Origin: Fodinibius sp052060035
GTDB taxonomy: Bacteria > Bacteroidota > Rhodothermia > Balneolales > Balneolaceae
Assembly (NCBI RefSeq): GCF_052060035.1
Contig: NZ_JBPOEA010000003.1
Location: forward strand, 186,001-250,000
Direction of reading: 5' to 3'
Length of the DNA: 64,000 nt
Shown here piece after piece: positions 1 through 7,746 of this stretch. The notes beneath the pieces were generated by a model, which saw nothing but the letters and a program-made list of their open reading frames with translations, made no database searches and had not been told where the DNA came from. A program made the position numbers and the translations under genes. Positions within the stretch are counted from its first letter, which is position 1. Each line of letters opens with the position of its first letter.

Positions 1-244
1 CATCTCTGAAAACTTCCTTCCCCGTTGTACCATCATAAATAATAATATCCGTATCGTTCTGTATAATGACGTGTTCGGTAGAAGTAACTTCTGCACTTTT
101 ATAATTTTCCCAATCAATATTCTTACTCCACGAAGTTGGAACAGTTGCCTTTTGTGAAGAGGCACAACTACCAACAAAAAATCCCAGTATACATATAAGT
201 ACTATAATTCCTCTGCTACCCGTTCTCTGAATCAAATATTCCAT
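1..244 (-). CDS. Putative lipoprotein, N-terminal part only (runs off the left edge)
   Basis: Reading leftwards from the ATG at 244 there is an open frame of 81 codons with no stop before the window edge. The start MEYLIQRTGSRG is followed by a hydrophobic stretch and a lipobox ending GSC-A at about residues 25-28, so this should be a lipid-anchored envelope protein. The mature part ends in DIIIYDGTTGKEVFRD, which resembles a blade of a PQQ/WD-type beta-propeller, but one blade is too little to be sure. The function is unknown. It lies upstream of nothing in the window and is separated from groL by a terminator. Confidence 0.6.
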   Translation of the reverse strand, partial: MEYLIQRTGSRGIIVLICILGFFVGSCASSQKATVPTSWSKNIDWENYKSAEVTSTEHVIIQNDTDIIIYDGTTGKEVFRD

Positions 245-251
245 TATCCTA

Positions 252-291
252 TTCGTATTTTTTGATATTATTTTCCACTAAGTAATACGAA
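252..291. repeat. 8-bp inverted repeat upstream of the lipoprotein gene
   Basis: TTCGTATT at 252-259 and AATACGAA at 284-291 are exact reverse complements 24 bases apart, just upstream of the ATG at 244. It could be an operator or chance in AT-rich DNA. Confidence 0.3.
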
Positions 292-311
292 AGGGTTGTC
301 AAAAACAGCTC

Positions 312-352
312 AAATAAAAAAGCCCCGTCCCGGAACAGGGACGAGGCTTTAA
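312..352 (-). terminator. Rho-independent terminator of groS-groL
   Basis: A GC-rich hairpin with arms AAGCCTCGTCCC and GGGACGGGGCTT (one mismatch) and a short TGTTCC loop is followed on the minus strand by a run of T. It sits about 40 bases beyond the groL stop. Confidence 0.9.
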
Positions 353-390
353 ATCGTCTTATGAAAGACGGTTAATCAAGAACGGCTGGC

Positions 391-2079
391 TTACATCATG
401 CCACCCATTCCGCCCATTCCGCCGGGCATTCCGCCTCCCATACCGCCGCCGGGCATTCCACCGCCGCCAGCAGGTCCGTCATCATCATCGTCGCCTTCAG
501 AAGGCTTATCAGAGATGAGTGCTTCCGTTGTCAACATCAATCCAGCAACAGAAGCTGCGTTTTCAAGCGCAGTGCGTGTTACTTTGGTAGGATCAATTAC
601 GCCGGCTTCAATAAGGTCTTCGTACTTTTCGGTACGAGCGTTGTAGCCAAAGCCACCCTCACCTTCGAGGACTTTCTGTACAACGATTGAACCTTCGGCA
701 CCGGCATTATTGGCAATAATTCGAAGCGGCTCTTCAAGCGCACGACGAACTATATTAAAGCCAACTTTCTGATCCGGTACTTCAGCTTCTAACTCATCCA
801 GTGCCTTTCGAGCACGAAGCAGCGCAACGCCACCACCAGCTACGATACCTTCTTCAACAGCGGCACGAGTAGCGTGAAGCGCATCTTCAACACGAGCTTT
901 CTTCTCTTTCATTTCAACTTCAGAAGCAGCCCCAATGTTGAGTACTGCAACACCGCCGCTTAACTTAGCGAGACGCTCTTGCAGTTTTTCGCGATCATAA
1001 TCAGATGTGCTGGACTCAATTTGTCCTTTAATCTGATTTACACGCGCTTTGATATCATCATCTTTTCCTTGACCGCCAACAATTGTCGTATCGTCTTTGG
1101 TGATGTTTACGCGATCGGCAGTACCCAAGAAGTCGAGCGTAGCATTTTCGAGCTTGTATCCACGCTCTTCAGAGATCACGGTACCGTCCGTCAAGATCGC
1201 GATGTCTTCCAACATCTGCTTACGACGATCGCCAAATCCGGGCGCCTTAACAGCTGCAATCTTGAGCGATCCACGCAACTTGTTAACAACCAATGTCGCC
1301 AGAGCTTCGCCTTCAATATCTTCGGCGATAATAAGCAGCGGCTTACCAGTTTGTATAACTTTTTCAAGGATAGGTAGAAGATCCTTCATGTTGCTAATCT
1401 TCTTATCGAAGATCAGGATATACGGTTCTTCCATCTCAGCGACCATATTTTCGGAATCAGTCACAAAATAAGGTGACAGATATCCGCGGTCGAACTGCAT
1501 ACCTTCTACCGTTTCAAGATAGGTTTCGGTACCTTTGGCTTCTTCAACAGTGATAACACCATCTTGCCCAACCTTTTCCATTGCATCCGCAATGTTCTGG
1601 CCAATTTCTTCATCACCGTTGGCCGAAATAGTACCAATTTGCTTAATACTTTCAAGGCTGTCACCAACAGGTTGACTGTTTTTGCGAAGCTCCTCGACAA
1701 TAGCTTTAACTGCTATGTCAATGCCGCGCTTTAATTCCATCGGGTTAGCACCGGCTGTAACATTCTTCAAACCGGTTTGAATGATGGATTGTGCAAGAAC
1801 AGTAGCAGTCGTTGTACCGTCACCGGCATTATCACTGGTTTTGGAAGCAACTTCCTTAACCATTTGAGCGCCCATATTTTGTCGTTTGTTGGACAGCTCA
1901 ATTTCCTTGGCTACTGTAACACCATCTTTTGTAACCGTTGGTGCGCCAAATGATTTTTCGATTACTACGTTTCGACCGCGCGGCCCAAGCGTAACCTTGA
2001 CAGCATTCGCAAGCTTGTCAACGCCCTGCTTGAGAGCATCGCGCGCTTCCATATCGTAATGAACTAATTTTGCAGACAT
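391..2079 (-). CDS. groL: Chaperonin GroEL (60 kDa)
   Basis: This is the large chaperonin subunit that folds proteins in an ATP-driven double ring in the cytoplasm, working with GroES. The 562 residues include the ATP-binding VTLGPRGRNV near residue 29, DGTTTATVLA near 87 and the conserved EEGIVAGGGVALL near 410. The tail is an acidic DDDDD patch followed by the flexible GGM-rich repeat typical of GroEL. The start MSAKLVHYD is canonical. groS lies 56 bases upstream on the same strand and a strong terminator lies downstream, so the two form an operon. No CIRCE element is visible upstream of groS. Function is certain from family identity. Confidence 0.99.
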   Translation of the reverse strand: MSAKLVHYDMEARDALKQGVDKLANAVKVTLGPRGRNVVIEKSFGAPTVTKDGVTVAKEIELSNKRQNMGAQMVKEVASKTSDNAGDGTTTATVLAQSIIQTGLKNVTAGANPMELKRGIDIAVKAIVEELRKNSQPVGDSLESIKQIGTISANGDEEIGQNIADAMEKVGQDGVITVEEAKGTETYLETVEGMQFDRGYLSPYFVTDSENMVAEMEEPYILIFDKKISNMKDLLPILEKVIQTGKPLLIIAEDIEGEALATLVVNKLRGSLKIAAVKAPGFGDRRKQMLEDIAILTDGTVISEERGYKLENATLDFLGTADRVNITKDDTTIVGGQGKDDDIKARVNQIKGQIESSTSDYDREKLQERLAKLSGGVAVLNIGAASEVEMKEKKARVEDALHATRAAVEEGIVAGGGVALLRARKALDELEAEVPDQKVGFNIVRRALEEPLRIIANNAGAEGSIVVQKVLEGEGGFGYNARTEKYEDLIEAGVIDPTKVTRTALENAASVAGLMLTTEALISDKPSEGDDDDDGPAGGGGMPGGGMGGGMPGGMGGMGGMM

Positions 2080-2135
2080 AATTGCCTATTTAATTTTTTT
2101 GAGTTTTTGTTTGAAAAAATGTAGAAAGAATTACG

Positions 2136-2429
2136 TTAGTCAACGATTCCAAGAATGTCGGATTCTCTCATGATCAGATACTCTTCACCATCCAGCGTTA
2201 CTTCAGTGCCAGAATACTTTCCATAAAGCACCTTGTCGCCTTCTGCAACCGACATATCAATCTTGTTTCCGTTTTCTACTTTGCCGGGACCTGCAGCAAC
2301 AACAGTTCCTTCCTGTGGTTTTTCTTTAGCAGAATCAGGAATAATAATTCCAGATTCAGTCTTCTCTTCCGCAGGTTTCGGCTGAACCAAAACACGATCG
2401 CTTAACGGTTTAATTTTAGATTTAGCCAT
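2136..2429 (-). CDS. groS: Co-chaperonin GroES (10 kDa)
   Basis: This is the lid of the GroEL folding chamber. At 97 residues it has family length, with PLSDRVLVQPKPAEEKTESG at the N-terminus, the mobile-loop region ESGIIIPDSAKEKPQ, and the Cpn10 core including VLYGKYSGTEV. A Shine-Dalgarno-like AGGAG at 2438-2442 lies 8 bases from the ATG, clearer than at most genes here. It is the first gene of groS-groL. A second, divergent Cpn10-like gene without a GroEL partner is at 52876-53250. Confidence 0.98.
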   Translation of the reverse strand: MAKSKIKPLSDRVLVQPKPAEEKTESGIIIPDSAKEKPQEGTVVAAGPGKVENGNKIDMSVAEGDKVLYGKYSGTEVTLDGEEYLIMRESDILGIVD

Positions 2430-2481
2430 AAGTATGACTCCTAATTTTAAGTTATTAGTTGAAATTTGAAATTCTTGAATG

Positions 2482-2495
2482 CAGCAAGATTGCTG
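2482..2495. promoter_or_regulatory. Candidate operator upstream of groS
   Basis: CAGCAA (2482-2487) and TTGCTG (2490-2495) form a perfect inverted repeat with a 2-base spacer, about 55 bases upstream of the groS ATG. It is not the HrcA-binding CIRCE sequence (TTAGCACTC-N9-GAGTGCTAA). A regulatory role is inference. Otherwise the 257-base gap 2430-2686 holds only AT-rich promoter DNA. Confidence 0.35.
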
Positions 2496-2686
2496 TAAAT
2501 ACTTTTGAAAATCTTCTGTTTGAAATCACGTCAATTTCAACAGGGTTATAGATGAGCAAGTACCATACCAAACTCTAAGAGAAATGACTTTTTATCTTGC
2601 GATCCCTATCAGAAGCCTTAAAATCGCAAAATACCAACATTTTTATTATTCGAGATATGAGAACCAAGAAAAGGGTGGTCGAAATT

Positions 2687-3463
2687 TCAGGTCAAAATGC
2701 CATCTTCCACAAGTCGTGCTGTCAACTTTTCATATTCGGATGGCATCCAAGCCTCAGCGCGTTTGTCAAAGTCGAACCCTTTGGGCTGCTTATCTTTACT
2801 AACGACTGGCTTGAGAGCATTACTTAACTTTTTTCGGCGCTGATTAAAGGCGGTCCGAACAACTGTCTTCAAGTTCTCATCCGAGCAATTAAGCACTCCT
2901 TTGTCAAAAGTTAATTTTACGATGGCACTTTCTACATTTGGCTGTGGACTAAAACAGTGGCGCGAAACAGGGAACAAAATTTCGGGCGTACACATCAGCT
3001 GTGTCTGTACACTCAAAATTCCATAATCTTTCGTTCTGATCTCAGCCACCAATCGCTCGGCCACTTCTTTTTGCATCATCAGCATAGCATCAGCCAGCAA
3101 GTGCCGATTTTCAAGGAGCGAAAACAAAATCTGGCTGGTAATATAATAAGGTAGATTCCCTACGGCATGGGTTTTTTCTTTACCGATTGATAGCTCTTCC
3201 CAATTGACCTCCAACACATTTTCGTGATGAATTTCCAATCCATCAAACTTTTGCTCAAGCACTTCTATCGCCCGCTGATCTAATTCCACGGCCACTACAT
3301 CTTCAAAACGATCGAGCAATGCTCCCGTCAATGCACCAGTACCAGGACCAATCTCGATAACTCGGTCCCCCTTTTTTGCAGGAATAGCATCTGCTATTTT
3401 TTCAATAATATTTTCGTCGGTCAAAAAATGCTGTCCTAAACTTTTCTTTGGTCTAATACTCAT
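2687..3463 (-). CDS. rsmA: 16S rRNA dimethyladenosine transferase RsmA/KsgA
   Basis: This enzyme transfers four methyl groups from S-adenosylmethionine to two adjacent adenosines near the 3' end of 16S rRNA, a late step of small-subunit assembly. The start MSIRPKKSLGQHFL is the family signature. The SAM-binding loop IGPGTGALTGALL is near residue 40 and the catalytic NLPYYIT near residue 104. The C-terminal region FNQRRKKLSNAL is the helical domain of the family. Its 258 residues are typical. It is transcribed away from ald; the 185-base gap 3464-3648 must hold both promoters. Confidence 0.97.
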   Translation of the reverse strand: MSIRPKKSLGQHFLTDENIIEKIADAIPAKKGDRVIEIGPGTGALTGALLDRFEDVVAVELDQRAIEVLEQKFDGLEIHHENVLEVNWEELSIGKEKTHAVGNLPYYITSQILFSLLENRHLLADAMLMMQKEVAERLVAEIRTKDYGILSVQTQLMCTPEILFPVSRHCFSPQPNVESAIVKLTFDKGVLNCSDENLKTVVRTAFNQRRKKLSNALKPVVSKDKQPKGFDFDKRAEAWMPSEYEKLTARLVEDGILT

Positions 3464-3648
3464 TAATAAAAAATATTTAATACGTTCAGCCCCATAGGAT
3501 TTCTCACAGAATTACTGTTTCAATACATTTGGAAACCTTTGTCAAACCCTGTGGGTCTAAATAGAAGATGTAGGCTTAAATTGTCTTTTTGCTTAGCGTC
3601 AACAGGTAGATTAAATTAACCGTTAATACTTATACCAAACAGTCTAAT

Positions 3649-4863
3649 ATGGATATTAATCCCCTGGAAACAGAACAAATTGGAATACAGACGCTGGAAA
3701 AGCGCCTGATGAAATCAGAATCCAATATCTCTTTAAAGATAGGGTTACCAAAGGAGGTCTCCAACGACGAACGACGAATTTGTTTGACCCCGGGCGGTGT
3801 TTCTGTACTCAGAGCCAATGGGCACGAAGTTTTTATCGAACAAGATGCCGGAGCAGAAGCCAATTTTACCGATCAGGAATTTGCTGATGCCGGGGCTGAA
3901 ATTGCCTTTAGTATCGATGAAGTGTACAAAAAATCTGACATGATTGTAAAGGTTGCCCCACCCTCCGACTCTGAATTTGAACTTCTTCAACAGGATCAGA
4001 CTTTACTTTCAGCTTTACATCTTGGTAACACCACCGAAGAGTTTATTGATCTTTTAATCAAAAAGAATATAACGGCGATTGGCTTTGAGTTCATAAAAGG
4101 GGATGATAAAGAGTTTCCGATTGTTCGTATGATGCACGAAATCACTGGGTCTATGTCTGTACAAATTGGAGCACATTATCTTGAGAAAACCGACGGGGGA
4201 CAGGGTATTATGCTGGGCGGAATATCGGGGATCCCCCCTGCTACGGTTGTTATTCTGGGAGGCGGCATCACGGCAGAATATGCCGCACGAACGGCCTTGG
4301 GATACGGGGCCCAGGTATTTGTGATGGATAATGATTTGGCGCTGCTCCGCCACCTCGAAAATGCACTTGACCGTCGTATTATTACTGCTACCGCAAATTA
4401 CCAATATTTATCCTCAGCACTGCAATATGCTGATGTCGTCATTGGTGCAGCCATGTTTGAAGGGGAACGCGCTCCCGTACTCGTCACCGAACCAATGGTC
4501 GCTTCTATGAAGCCGGGTGGCGTTATTGTTGATACTGTAATCGATCAGGGCGGTTGTATAGCAACAAGTCGGGCTACTACGCATTCTAATCCCACATATG
4601 TCGACCACGATATTATTCACTACTGCGTTCCCAATATTCCCTCTAATGTTGCACGTACTGCCACCTATGCTCTGAATAACGTAATTGTTCCCTATCTGCT
4701 GGCTATCGGTGATGCAGGTGGAATTCGTGAATGTTTATGGACAAATACAGCACTCCGTAATGGTACCTATGTTTATAAAAAACATCTCACCAAAAAATCG
4801 CTTTCTAAGATTTTTGATATGCCCTACCGCGAAATTGAAATGCTGATTGCCAGTCAAATTTGA
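3649..4863 (+). CDS. ald: Alanine dehydrogenase
   Basis: Ald interconverts L-alanine and pyruvate plus ammonium with NAD. After an unusual N-terminal extension of about 30 residues the canonical start KIGLPKEVSNDERRI appears, carrying the substrate-binding Arg. Further Ald residues are the Lys in IVKVAPPSD, the catalytic His in SALHLGN, the Rossmann loop LGGGITAEYAAR and the Asp in VIDQGGC. Length is 404 residues against about 371 in the classical enzyme; an internal Met at residue 22 could shorten it. Two small membrane-protein genes follow on the same strand, only 16 bases beyond the stop. Confidence 0.95.
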   Translation: MDINPLETEQIGIQTLEKRLMKSESNISLKIGLPKEVSNDERRICLTPGGVSVLRANGHEVFIEQDAGAEANFTDQEFADAGAEIAFSIDEVYKKSDMIVKVAPPSDSEFELLQQDQTLLSALHLGNTTEEFIDLLIKKNITAIGFEFIKGDDKEFPIVRMMHEITGSMSVQIGAHYLEKTDGGQGIMLGGISGIPPATVVILGGGITAEYAARTALGYGAQVFVMDNDLALLRHLENALDRRIITATANYQYLSSALQYADVVIGAAMFEGERAPVLVTEPMVASMKPGGVIVDTVIDQGGCIATSRATTHSNPTYVDHDIIHYCVPNIPSNVARTATYALNNVIVPYLLAIGDAGGIRECLWTNTALRNGTYVYKKHLTKKSLSKIFDMPYREIEMLIASQI

Positions 4864-4879
4864 CATTTTAAATTACCCT

Positions 4880-5290
4880 ATGAATTTAAATAAACCTGCA
4901 AAAATCATTCTGGGGATTTTGACATTTCTTCCCCTACTATTTGCAATCAGTATTTTGGGACTTTTGGTTTTCAATATTTTCTCCATGTTCTATTCCCAGG
5001 GGCCGGCAATGCCAATGATGTTGTTCTCCTATCTCAGCTACCTCCTTCCCTATGTATTTTTCATTATACTCCTTGCGCTCGGATTATTCGTTTTTTACAT
5101 CGTCCATATTATTCAAAATTCTATGTTAGACAATGAAAAGCGAATCCTTTGGATTGCTATTGTGTTAACCGGATATGGAATTGCATTACCTGTTTATTGG
5201 TATATTCATATTTGGAAAAATTGCTCTCCTGAAAAACCAGAGACAAACAATCGGACAGAAGATTATTATGGACCGGGAACTCAGCCCTAA
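4880..5290 (+). CDS. Small multi-span membrane protein, unknown function
   Basis: The ATG at 4880 (MNLNKPAKIILGIL), 17 bases after the ald stop, is preferred over an upstream in-frame ATG at 4847 that would overlap ald. The 136 residues contain three strongly hydrophobic segments, roughly residues 7-30, 43-70 and 85-105, and a polar tail (NCSPEKPETNN). I do not recognise a family. The stop overlaps the start of the next membrane gene, suggesting translational coupling in an ald operon. Confidence 0.75.
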   Translation: MNLNKPAKIILGILTFLPLLFAISILGLLVFNIFSMFYSQGPAMPMMLFSYLSYLLPYVFFIILLALGLFVFYIVHIIQNSMLDNEKRILWIAIVLTGYGIALPVYWYIHIWKNCSPEKPETNNRTEDYYGPGTQP

Positions 5291-5636
5291 AAATTTTAAA
5301 CGTATTAGTATTATCAATTGGCTGCTGAGCGTTCCCTTTTTTGTACTCTTTGCCTGGCCCTACTGGTATTTAGCAAATTTGTCAGGTATTGAACAGTTTA
5401 TCATTTATGCAGGATGTTGCCTTTTCTCTATCCCATTTATGATTACCATTCTTCACGGACACGTAACAATGGCGCTCGGTGAAGCACATCGTCATCACTA
5501 TTATGATTGGCTTGTTGATCAACCCTTAACCTATGGGTTGTTTTTTCATCCCATGATGATGCGCACCCGGTTTCGGTTGATTCTACTGGTCACAAGTATC
5601 TTACTTTTTGTTGTTGGCTTTTTACTATCAATATAA
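5268..5636 (+). CDS. Small multi-span membrane protein, unknown function
   Basis: The start is taken at the ATG at 5268 (MDRELSPKNFKRI), which overlaps the previous stop by 23 bases in another frame; a longer frame from 5175 would lie almost wholly inside that gene. The 122 residues have three hydrophobic segments near residues 15-35, 43-60 and 100-121. Between the second and third is a polar, His-rich stretch GEAHRHHYYDW that could be a metal or interaction site. No family is recognised. It ends just before a bidirectional terminator. Confidence 0.75.
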   Translation: MDRELSPKNFKRISIINWLLSVPFFVLFAWPYWYLANLSGIEQFIIYAGCCLFSIPFMITILHGHVTMALGEAHRHHYYDWLVDQPLTYGLFFHPMMMRTRFRLILLVTSILLFVVGFLLSI

Positions 5637-5637
5637 A

Positions 5638-5668
5638 AAGGACACACCAACTTAATGATGTGTCCTTT
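5638..5668. terminator. Bidirectional terminator between convergent genes
   Basis: AAAGGACACA and TGTGTCCTTT form a 10-bp stem with an 11-base loop between the + strand membrane gene and the end of acs on the - strand. Confidence 0.85.
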
Positions 5669-5690
5669 ACAAATTAGGATTCATCAATAA

Positions 5691-7589
5691 TCAATAGGCC
5701 GTTCCCCCTATAATTTCTTCTACCACGCTGGGGTCAAGCAACGTAGATGTATCTCCCATATCGTCGGTTTCACCGGATGCCACTTTTCGTAGAATTCTAC
5801 GCATAATTTTCCCGGATCTTGTTTTAGGCAATCCTTCAACAATCTGAATTTTATCTGGTTTGGCAATCGGACTAATAATTTTGGAGACCAAGTCATTGAT
5901 TTCCTTTTTAAATGTTTCCGGTTCAGAAACACCATCATCGCACGTCATAAAGGCATAAATACCTTCTCCTTTTACATCATGCGGATATCCAACAATAGCA
6001 GCCTCTACTACTTTGGGATGCTCATCAATGGCATTCTCAATCTCGGCCGTACCCAATCGATGACCAGAAACATTCAGTACATCATCAACACGTCCAGTTA
6101 TCCGATAGTACCCCTCCTCATCGCGGCGACAACCATCACCCGTAAAATAGAAACCGGGATAATCCTTGAAATAGGTTTCCATATAGCGTTCCTGATTACC
6201 CCATATTCCTCGCGTCATACCCGGCCATGGCTGTTTGATCACTAAATTACCTTGCACGCCATTTCCTTCAATTTCCTGTCCATTATCATCCATTAAAGCA
6301 GGTTCTACTCCCGGCAGTGGCAGTGTCGCAAATCCGGGCTTCGTCGGTGTTACCCCGGCAAGCGGTGAAATCATGATACCGCCCGTTTCAGTCTGCCACC
6401 AGGTATCTACAATCGGACATTTTCCATTTCCGATCTTGTCGTGATACCAGTGCCAAGCCTCCTCGTTAATCGGCTCACCCACAGTACCAAGCACTTCCAA
6501 AGAGCTTAGGTCATACTTGTTAACGTATTCAATATCCTCCTTCATCAACGCGCGGATAGCCGTAGGTGATGTATAGAAATGGGTGACATTATACTTTTCA
6601 CACACCTCCCACAAACGACCGGGATCGGGATAAGTTGGCGTACCCTCGAAAATGATACCGGTTGCAGCGTTCAGCAAAGGACCATATAAAATGTAAGAGT
6701 GACCCGTAATCCAGCCGGCATCAGCCGTACACCAGTAGACGGAATCTTCTTCAACCTGAAACACATTACGGAAAGTATAGCTGGTATAAACCATATATCC
6801 GCCACAGGTATGCACTTGCCCCTTGGGCTTACCCGTTGATCCTGACGTATAGAGAATAAAGAGCGGATCTTCAGCATCCATCTCTACGGCTTCATGTTCT
6901 TTGGATGCATTTCGAATTAACAAATGCCACCATTCATCGCGTCCTTCCACCCAGTTGATCTCACGATTAGTACGTTGACAAACGATTACCTTTTCAACTG
7001 TTGGACATTCTTCAAGTGCTTCGTCCGAAATATCTTTTAAAGGAACATGCTTCTCCCCTCGACGCAGTCCGTCATTGGTAATCAACATTTTAGCATCACA
7101 ATCCTGGATGCGCTCGGCCAACGACTGTGCAGAAAATCCCGCAAAAACGATTGAGTGCACTGCTCCAATGCGCGCACAGGCCAGCGCTGCAATCATCAGT
7201 TCCGGCGTCATCGCCATATAAATAGCTACCCGATCGCCTTTTTCTATGCCTTTAGATTCGAGCACATTCGCAAAACGACAGACATCCTCATGCAACTGAC
7301 GATAAGTAATTGTGCGCCGAAAAGAATCAGGATGATTGGGCTCAAAAATAAATGCCGTTTTATGACCGATGGTATTTAAATGACGATCAAGACAATTCTC
7401 CGTAATATTTAATTTGCCGCCCTCAAACCATTTTACATTTCCCTCCTCAAAGCTTCCGCTATGCGTTTCATCCCATCGCTTACGCCAATAAAAGGTCCCC
7501 GCTTCGTGCTCCCAAAACTTCTCGGGATCGTTAATACTTTCGTTATACACTTCCTTATATTCCTCGAATGATTCAATATTTAGCCACAT
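5691..7589 (-). CDS. acs: Acetyl-CoA synthetase
   Basis: This AMP-forming synthetase activates acetate to acetyl-CoA through an acetyl-adenylate. The 632 residues carry the phosphate-binding loop YTSGSTGKPKG, the adenylation motif TWWQTETGG, the hinge region SGHRLGTAEIE, and the C-terminal KTRSGKIMRRILRK whose Lys is the acetylation target in known Acs enzymes. The start MWLNIESFEEYKEVY is slightly shorter than in enterobacterial Acs but complete for the domain. It stands alone, divergent from the helicase gene across a 157-base gap. Confidence 0.97.
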   Translation of the reverse strand: MWLNIESFEEYKEVYNESINDPEKFWEHEAGTFYWRKRWDETHSGSFEEGNVKWFEGGKLNITENCLDRHLNTIGHKTAFIFEPNHPDSFRRTITYRQLHEDVCRFANVLESKGIEKGDRVAIYMAMTPELMIAALACARIGAVHSIVFAGFSAQSLAERIQDCDAKMLITNDGLRRGEKHVPLKDISDEALEECPTVEKVIVCQRTNREINWVEGRDEWWHLLIRNASKEHEAVEMDAEDPLFILYTSGSTGKPKGQVHTCGGYMVYTSYTFRNVFQVEEDSVYWCTADAGWITGHSYILYGPLLNAATGIIFEGTPTYPDPGRLWEVCEKYNVTHFYTSPTAIRALMKEDIEYVNKYDLSSLEVLGTVGEPINEEAWHWYHDKIGNGKCPIVDTWWQTETGGIMISPLAGVTPTKPGFATLPLPGVEPALMDDNGQEIEGNGVQGNLVIKQPWPGMTRGIWGNQERYMETYFKDYPGFYFTGDGCRRDEEGYYRITGRVDDVLNVSGHRLGTAEIENAIDEHPKVVEAAIVGYPHDVKGEGIYAFMTCDDGVSEPETFKKEINDLVSKIISPIAKPDKIQIVEGLPKTRSGKIMRRILRKVASGETDDMGDTSTLLDPSVVEEIIGGTAY

Positions 7590-7746
7590 AGCAGTAAGAC
7601 TTTAGTTATAAGTATTTCGTCCCAAAAAAAGACTCATATTAAATAAATTAATCAGATCATAAACTTATCGTAAGAAGTAAATTATTCTCCGATCAATTCC
7701 GTTAATACTTTTTGCTTGAATAGCAATAAACAAGATTTCGACCTTA

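Noticed and set aside
2430..2686. CIRCE/HrcA operator in front of groS
   Set aside because: The TTAGCACTC-N9-GAGTGCTAA sequence is not present on either strand.
4054..4404. Long antisense reading frame inside ald
   Set aside because: Lies fully within a well-conserved gene on the other strand and has no recognisable protein features.
4880..5636. Small overlapping membrane genes as a toxin-antitoxin or holin pair
   Set aside because: Three spans each, follow ald directly, and show no toxin-like features.
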